Shown piece after piece: positions 6,495 to 10,653 of a stretch of DNA of 10,653 nt; the stretch's first letter is position 1; each line of letters begins with the position of its first letter. The translations under genes were made by a program, and so were the position numbers. Source of the DNA: Bacteroidia bacterium (GTDB lineage Bacteria; Bacteroidota; Bacteroidia; NS11-12g; UBA9320); assembly GCA_013042025.1 (NCBI GenBank), contig JABDQY010000084.1, forward strand, positions 1 to 10,653, read 5' to 3'. The notes under the pieces were generated by a model. It was not told where the DNA came from. It ran no database searches and saw only the letters and a list, made by a program, of their open reading frames with translations.

Positions 6495-7198
6495 TAGAGA
6501 TTACTTCGTTATATAAAAAATTCGGGAAGGTTGAAGTTCTTAAGAACTTAGATCTTACCATAAATCAAGGTGGGATATTCGCAATTCTTGGTCCAAATGG
6601 ATCTGGTAAAACTACACTGATTAAGAGTATCTTAGGAATGGTAATTCCAAACAAAGGAGAAGTTAAAATTGACGACAAGAGCGTAATTAAGAAGTTCGAA
6701 TACCGTAACAATATCAACTATCTTCCTCAAATTGCTAATTTCCCAGGGAATCTTTCTGTTTCTGAATTAATCAGAATGATGAAAGATATTCGATCAACTG
6801 AATCAAGTGACAAAGAGCTTATCGAGTTGTTTGATTTGAAGCCTTATTTAAAGCAAAAACTAAGTCATTTATCAGGAGGAACAAAACAAAAAGTAAACCT
6901 TGTTCTGACTTTTATGTTCAGTAGCGATTTGATTATTTTAGATGAACCAACAACAGGATTGGATCCTATTTCCTTGATACGGCTTAAAGAACTAATTCAA
7001 CAAGAAAAAGAGAAGGGAAGAACAATATTAATTACATCTCATATAATTGGATTTGTAGAGGAAGTGGCAGATCAAATTGTATTTTTACTTGATGGTAAAA
7101 TCTATTTTAAAGGTTCAATTACTGAATTAAAAACACAGACTAATCAGGATGACCTAGAGCATGCAATAGCAAACATATTAATGGGAAATAATGCTTAA
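6491..7198 (+). CDS. nosF: NosF ABC transporter ATP-binding protein
   Basis: The cytoplasmic ATPase that powers NosY and NosD during maturation of the copper centre of NosZ. The 235-residue protein is a single ABC domain with all motifs intact: Walker A GPNGSGKTT (34-42), Q-loop Q80, signature LSGGT (127-131), Walker B LIILDE (147-152) and switch histidine H184 in ITSHI. The length is somewhat short of the 300 residues seen in many proteobacterial NosF proteins; the usual C-terminal extension is reduced. It overlaps nosD by 4 bases and nosY by 8 bases, which supports coupled translation of the complex subunits. Confidence 0.95.
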   Translation: MIEITSLYKKFGKVEVLKNLDLTINQGGIFAILGPNGSGKTTLIKSILGMVIPNKGEVKIDDKSVIKKFEYRNNINYLPQIANFPGNLSVSELIRMMKDIRSTESSDKELIELFDLKPYLKQKLSHLSGGTKQKVNLVLTFMFSSDLIILDEPTTGLDPISLIRLKELIQQEKEKGRTILITSHIIGFVEEVADQIVFLLDGKIYFKGSITELKTQTNQDDLEHAIANILMGNNA

Positions 7199-7973
7199 GA
7201 TATTTAAATACATATTTTTCGATTTGATGCGAAGTCGTTGGAGTTATGTCTACTTCTTATTTTACCTTGTTCTTGGTTTTGTAATGCTGTTTTTGAATAA
7301 TGATGTAAGCAAAGCTGTTATAACGTTAATGAACATTATTGTTGTGTTAACACCTCTAGTAGGAACGGTATTTGGAGTAATGCATTTCTATAACAGTAGA
7401 GAGTTTACAGAACTTCTACTCGCTCAACCATTAAAGCGGTCTACAATCTTTCTTGGTCAATACTTTGGTTTAGCTATTTCACTTTCGTTAAGTTTAGTGA
7501 TTGGTTTAGGTATCCCATTTATTGTTTATGGTGTAACACAAAGTTCAGCAATTTGGGATTTTAGTTCGTTGCTATTGGTGGGAGCATTTTTGACGTTCAT
7601 TTTTGTCGCTCTGGCATACAATATGGCTTTGTCTAATGAGAATAAGATTAAAGGGTTCGGCTATGCGATTTTACTTTGGTTGACGCTTGCGGTAGTTTAT
7701 GATGGTCTCTTCTTAATCTCTTTGTTAGTTTTTGATGATTACCCGCTAGATAAATTTGCACTAATAGCAACCATGTGCAATCCAATCGACTTATCTAGAA
7801 TCTTGATTTTATTAAAATTGGATATTTCAGCACTCTTTGGATATACAGGAGCAACATTCAAAATGTTTTTAGGAACAAACTTAGGAATGATTGTTTCACT
7901 ATTTGTGCTTTGTTTATGGGTTGCCATTCCATCTTGGTTCATTCTTAGAAAGGCCAATAAAAAGGATTTTTAA
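7191..7973 (+). CDS. nosY: NosY ABC transporter permease
   Basis: The membrane subunit that pairs with NosF and docks NosD. The 260-residue protein has six predicted membrane spans (about 17-35, 44-66, 88-114, 124-146, 155-181 and 230-252). The family features REFTELLLAQPLKRS (70-84), on the first cytoplasmic loop where it should contact the ATPase, and CNPIDLSRILILL (196-208) match the ABC-2 type permeases of nos clusters. The start overlaps nosF by 8 bases. It is the last gene of the nos run. Its stop overlaps that of the convergent sulfatase by four bases, and no terminator hairpin separates them. Confidence 0.95.
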   Translation: MLKIFKYIFFDLMRSRWSYVYFLFYLVLGFVMLFLNNDVSKAVITLMNIIVVLTPLVGTVFGVMHFYNSREFTELLLAQPLKRSTIFLGQYFGLAISLSLSLVIGLGIPFIVYGVTQSSAIWDFSSLLLVGAFLTFIFVALAYNMALSNENKIKGFGYAILLWLTLAVVYDGLFLISLLVFDDYPLDKFALIATMCNPIDLSRILILLKLDISALFGYTGATFKMFLGTNLGMIVSLFVLCLWVAIPSWFILRKANKKDF

Positions 7974-9544
7974 TCAGGCAAGGCCTTCCGCCAACCATCT
8001 TCTAATTGCTTTGATAGTTCGCTAATTAAATCTGTATTTTCCTTGTTTCCGGCAATGTTTAAATTTTCATCTGGGTCTTGTTTGCTGTCGTAGAGTTCAG
8101 CAACCACAAATTCCCCACGTTCTCCTTTTTGTGCATTCCAGTAGTACCACTCCACGTAGTGATAGTTCTTCGTTTTAATGGAATAGCCCATGTATCGTTT
8201 TCCATCTGGTGTAACTTTGGGTCTCCTATGAAACTGACTGAATGCAGCTTTTTTCCACTCTAGATCAGGATTCTCAATTAAAGGGACAAAACTTGTTCCT
8301 TGCAAGTAACTAGGGCTTTCAATTCCAGCCAATTCACAAAGCGAGGGAAACATGTCTATCAACTCTGTAATTTCAAAGGTTTGTTGACCTTTATTTGGTT
8401 GGTTTGGACTGCAGATAATCATAGGTACATGAATATCAATATTGTAATTGGTTTGTTTACACCATCCATTATGTTCACCCAACTTCCAGCCATGATCTCC
8501 CCAAAGTATGATTATTGTGTTGTCGTAAATACCTAAGTCTTTTAAATGTTGAATAACCTTTCCCATTTGAGCATCAATGTAGCTCACACTAGCATAATAA
8601 CCTTGTTTAAGCATGCGAGCAGTGTCTTCGTTCATAACGTGCTCTGTTGGATGTTTAAGCTTACTAAAACCATTGTAACCACGCAACTCATACATTGAAT
8701 TCATCGTCATTACAGGTGATAAATTTGGAACAAAGGGATTACGAGCTAGTGGTAAGCTGTCTTTGTGATATAAATCCCAATATTTCTTTGGCACAGCAAA
8801 AGGTAGGTGTGGTCGGAAATAACCCAATGCCATAAAAAAGGGCTGATCATGTTCTGATAATCGTGTTAGCGTTCTTTTGGCCAGTTCGGTTTGAGCTCCA
8901 TCAAAATAGGCTGTATCATGTACATCTTCCATTTCCCATGCAGGTCCATTGTTCCAACCATCTGCATAATAGTTGGGTCTTTTAGAAACCAAGAAATCAC
9001 GTCTTATTTTTTGCTTACGTTGTGTTTCTTTGTTAACATAAAAGGTTTCCCCATCTCGCTTTAACCATTCTGGTTTTAGGTATTGTGCTGGTCTTAAATC
9101 TGGCTCATCCCAAGAGATGGAATCGGGCATATAGTTATGAAATATTTTTCCAATGCAAACAGTGTGGTATCCGTTTTCATTAAAATGCATAGGCATTGTA
9201 ACCAGATTGGGGTGAATCTTTCTGAACTTATCTCCTAAATGCCAAACCCTAGTAGAATCTGGTCTTAATCCCGACATTAAACTGGCTCTAGAAGGAGCAC
9301 AAACAGCAGCTTGACAATAGGTGTTTCTAAAAGTCATTCCGTTCCTTGCAAACTCGTCAATATTTGGAGAAACAATGTATTTGTTGTCGTATGCTCCTAA
9401 GTTCGGTCCTAAATCATCAATGGAAATAAAAAGAACATTGGGCTTCTTTTTGACTTCTTCTTTAAGAACAGTTTTACAACCAGAAATTAGAACTACAAAT
9501 AACAAGAAGATTAAAAGGGTAAGGTCAGATTTACTTAGCTTCAT
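7970..9544 (-). CDS. Sulfatase lipoprotein, iduronate-2-sulfatase-like (type I)
   Basis: A hydrolase predicted to remove sulfate esters, probably from a sulfated sugar. The 524-residue protein starts with a lipoprotein signal (FVVLISGC, C23), so it is likely anchored outside the inner membrane. The metal-binding pair DD (43-44) lies in FISIDDLGPN. The formylglycine motif is CAPSRASLMSG, with C82 the residue to be converted by a formylglycine-generating enzyme. FRPHLPF (243-249) and GDHGWKLGEH (349-358) complete the active site and resemble iduronate-2-sulfatases (S1 family). All catalytic residues are present. The substrate cannot be told: no polysaccharide-degradation genes, SusCD pair or maturase are in view. 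It is convergent with nosY and looks unrelated to N2O metabolism. Confidence 0.93.
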   Translation of the reverse strand: MKLSKSDLTLLIFLLFVVLISGCKTVLKEEVKKKPNVLFISIDDLGPNLGAYDNKYIVSPNIDEFARNGMTFRNTYCQAAVCAPSRASLMSGLRPDSTRVWHLGDKFRKIHPNLVTMPMHFNENGYHTVCIGKIFHNYMPDSISWDEPDLRPAQYLKPEWLKRDGETFYVNKETQRKQKIRRDFLVSKRPNYYADGWNNGPAWEMEDVHDTAYFDGAQTELAKRTLTRLSEHDQPFFMALGYFRPHLPFAVPKKYWDLYHKDSLPLARNPFVPNLSPVMTMNSMYELRGYNGFSKLKHPTEHVMNEDTARMLKQGYYASVSYIDAQMGKVIQHLKDLGIYDNTIIILWGDHGWKLGEHNGWCKQTNYNIDIHVPMIICSPNQPNKGQQTFEITELIDMFPSLCELAGIESPSYLQGTSFVPLIENPDLEWKKAAFSQFHRRPKVTPDGKRYMGYSIKTKNYHYVEWYYWNAQKGERGEFVVAELYDSKQDPDENLNIAGNKENTDLISELSKQLEDGWRKALPD

Positions 9545-9580
9545 AAAATTCTCAATTTATGAATATTTTATCCGATGAAC

Positions 9581-9588
9581 CAAAATTA
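9581..9588 (-). promoter_or_regulatory. Possible -7 element of the sulfatase promoter
   Basis: Read on the minus strand this is TAATTTTG, a full match to the Bacteroidota TAnnTTTG box, lying about 37 bases before the sulfatase ATG. The -33 position, inside the adjacent palindrome, reads TTA rather than TTG with a 21-base spacer, so the promoter is imperfect. Confidence 0.4.
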
Positions 9589-9593
9589 TTGCT

Positions 9594-9623
9594 TACGATA
9601 AGTATTAATTAACACTTATCGTA
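9594..9623. repeat. 30-bp palindrome between the DinB and sulfatase genes
   Basis: TACGATAAGT at the left and ACTTATCGTA at the right pair perfectly around ATTAATTAAC. The centre is also self-complementary apart from one A/C pair. It follows the DinB-family gene by about 20 bases on the minus strand and overlaps the -33 region of the proposed sulfatase promoter. No T-run follows on the minus strand, so an operator is somewhat more likely than a terminator. Confidence 0.55.
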
Positions 9624-9643
9624 CTTAAAAGTCTCTACTTTAT

Positions 9644-10141
9644 TTATGGTGATTGTGCAACTTCCCATCTCCATGCAATGTAGTCAGTTGTAGGTATTTC
9701 TGTAATTCCTAGTTGCCTCATCATCACTACAATTTGTCCGCGATGATAACTTCCATGATTAAAAACAGTTTGGGCAATTTCTCTACCACTAATTGAAATT
9801 TGCTCATTTTGACGCCCCCACAAAATGGTTCGGTCTAAATCAGCCTTTTCTACATAATTCTTGAAATCTTCGGAGGTGTTCTGCCAAGCTGCATACATTT
9901 CAGCTGCTGTTCCTTTAAAATTCTTTACAGTAGATGCATCCCAGCTATTACCTAATAATCGAGAAAGCCAACCCATCTCAGCTTTCCATATGTGTAATAT
10001 GGTTGACCTTATAGTTGAAAAACTGCTAACCACTTCCTTATCTAGTATTTTTTCGTTGTGTGTTAATAGGCAGCCTATAATTTTGTTGTTTGCCCAGCAA
10101 TTGTAATGAGCATAATCGATGTAAGGTTGATTCATTTTCAT
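9644..10141 (-). CDS. DinB/YfiT-family four-helix protein, putative metal-dependent
   Basis: A 165-residue protein of the DinB superfamily, a four-helix bundle that usually binds a divalent metal through three histidines. Here they are H50 (TILHIWKAE), H129 and H133 (NHGSYHRGQIVVMMRQLG), in the usual order and spacing. Also typical are the N-terminal YAHYNCWANNKI and the C-terminal DYIAWRW. Members include thiol-dependent transferases such as bacillithiol transferase, but most are uncharacterised. No signal peptide is present, so it is cytoplasmic. The start could be M1 (10141) or M3 (10135). It lies about 100 bases before the sulfatase on the same strand, with a palindrome between, so co-transcription is uncertain. 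Confidence 0.88.
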   Translation of the reverse strand: MKMNQPYIDYAHYNCWANNKIIGCLLTHNEKILDKEVVSSFSTIRSTILHIWKAEMGWLSRLLGNSWDASTVKNFKGTAAEMYAAWQNTSEDFKNYVEKADLDRTILWGRQNEQISISGREIAQTVFNHGSYHRGQIVVMMRQLGITEIPTTDYIAWRWEVAQSP

Positions 10142-10274
10142 GACTTTTTATTTTAATTGTTGCCGTTTATTTTCAATAGGTTCTAAACACACCCTAATTT
10201 CATAAGATAGCAAGTATTCTAAATGCTATATCCTTAAACCTCGAAGTTAAATAAAATTACTTTATTTGTTAGCA

Positions 10275-10653
10275 ATGGAGCCACACAAGATTGTAAGAAA
10301 TAAAGAACTCAATATTTGGGAGGCACTAATTCCTGTTTTTGCATTAGTCATTATGCTGGCATATAATGTTTTTGTATTTGGGGATGATGCAATAAGTGGA
10401 AGTAATCAGTTTATTCTATTAATGGGTGCTGCAGTTGCTGCGGCGGTAGGCCACTTCAATAAAGTAAGTTTTGATACCATGATGGATAACGTTGGAACAA
10501 ATCTTAAATCTGTATCCTCCGCAATAATTATCCTACTCCTAGTGGGTTCGCTTGCAGCAGCATGGTTGGTGAGTGGTATTATTCCTGCAATGATTTATTT
10601 TGGAATTAAACTTATTAATCCAACCATATTTTTACCTACAGCGGTAATCATTT
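10275..10653 (+). CDS. nhaC: NhaC-family Na+/H+ antiporter (5' part, cut by window edge)
   Basis: The first 126 codons of an integral membrane protein. After a short cytoplasmic start (MEPHKIVRNKELNIWEALIP) come hydrophobic segments at about 17-35, 46-62 and 83-105. LLLVGSLAAAWLVSGIIPAMIYFGIKLINP (split around residue 95) is characteristic of NhaC antiporters, which expel sodium in exchange for protons. The gene would normally be around 450-500 codons long, so most is outside the window. It diverges from the DinB gene across 133 bases that hold no clear promoter or other feature. The ATG at 10275 is the first good start. Confidence 0.85.
   Translation, partial: MEPHKIVRNKELNIWEALIPVFALVIMLAYNVFVFGDDAISGSNQFILLMGAAVAAAVGHFNKVSFDTMMDNVGTNLKSVSSAIIILLLVGSLAAAWLVSGIIPAMIYFGIKLINPTIFLPTAVII

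Noticed and set aside
8078..8536. Plus-strand open frames opposite the sulfatase
   Set aside because: They are antisense shadows of a gene whose active-site motifs are all intact.
10207..10233. Hairpin ATAGCA/TGCTAT between the DinB and nhaC genes
   Set aside because: The arms are only 6 bp with an 11-base loop, no T-run and no promoter match; expected by chance in AT-rich DNA.

Overview
The window is AT-rich and comes from a member of the Bacteroidota, most likely Flavobacteriales-like. The evidence is the TTG/TAnnTTTG promoter pattern, the many lipoproteins with short lipobox signals, the lack of strong Shine-Dalgarno sites and the gene families present. Its core is a nitrous oxide reduction (nos) gene cluster of the Sec-dependent, clade II ('atypical') type.

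Layout. At 1-508 (minus) lies the nearly complete start of a DUF2147 exported protein, cut by the left edge. It diverges from an Rrf2-family regulator with three cysteines (582-1037, plus). The 73-bp gap between them holds a 36-bp almost perfect palindrome that overlaps a well-formed Bacteroidetes promoter, so it is a good candidate operator. Then, all on the plus strand, come a small monohaem cytochrome c lipoprotein (1051-1524), a fasciclin-domain lipoprotein gene broken by a one-base frameshift (1546-2111), nosZ (2139-4103), a strong intrinsic terminator (4144-4175), an unnamed four-helix membrane protein (4194-4781), nosL (4778-5200), nosD (5256-6494), nosF (6491-7198) and nosY (7191-7973). 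Several of these overlap by a few bases, as in a translationally coupled operon.

Convergent with nosY, and sharing its last bases, is a sulfatase lipoprotein (7970-9544, minus). It is preceded by a 30-bp palindrome and a DinB-fold protein (9644-10141, minus). The right edge carries the first 126 codons of an NhaC-type Na+/H+ antiporter (10275 on, plus). No stretch without a gene exceeds about 135 bp. I saw no tRNA, rRNA, CRISPR array or insertion sequence.

How it works together (inference from known nos biology). The Rrf2 regulator probably senses NO or redox state through an Fe-S cluster and controls the cluster. The cytochrome c lipoprotein would pass electrons to NosZ, which reduces N2O to N2. 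NosL, and the NosDFY ABC machine fed by it, deliver copper or mature the CuZ site. The products of the cytochrome, fasciclin, nosZ and nosL genes all appear lipid-anchored. The terminator after nosZ should make NosZ more abundant than its assembly factors. The sulfatase, DinB and NhaC genes look like unrelated neighbours.
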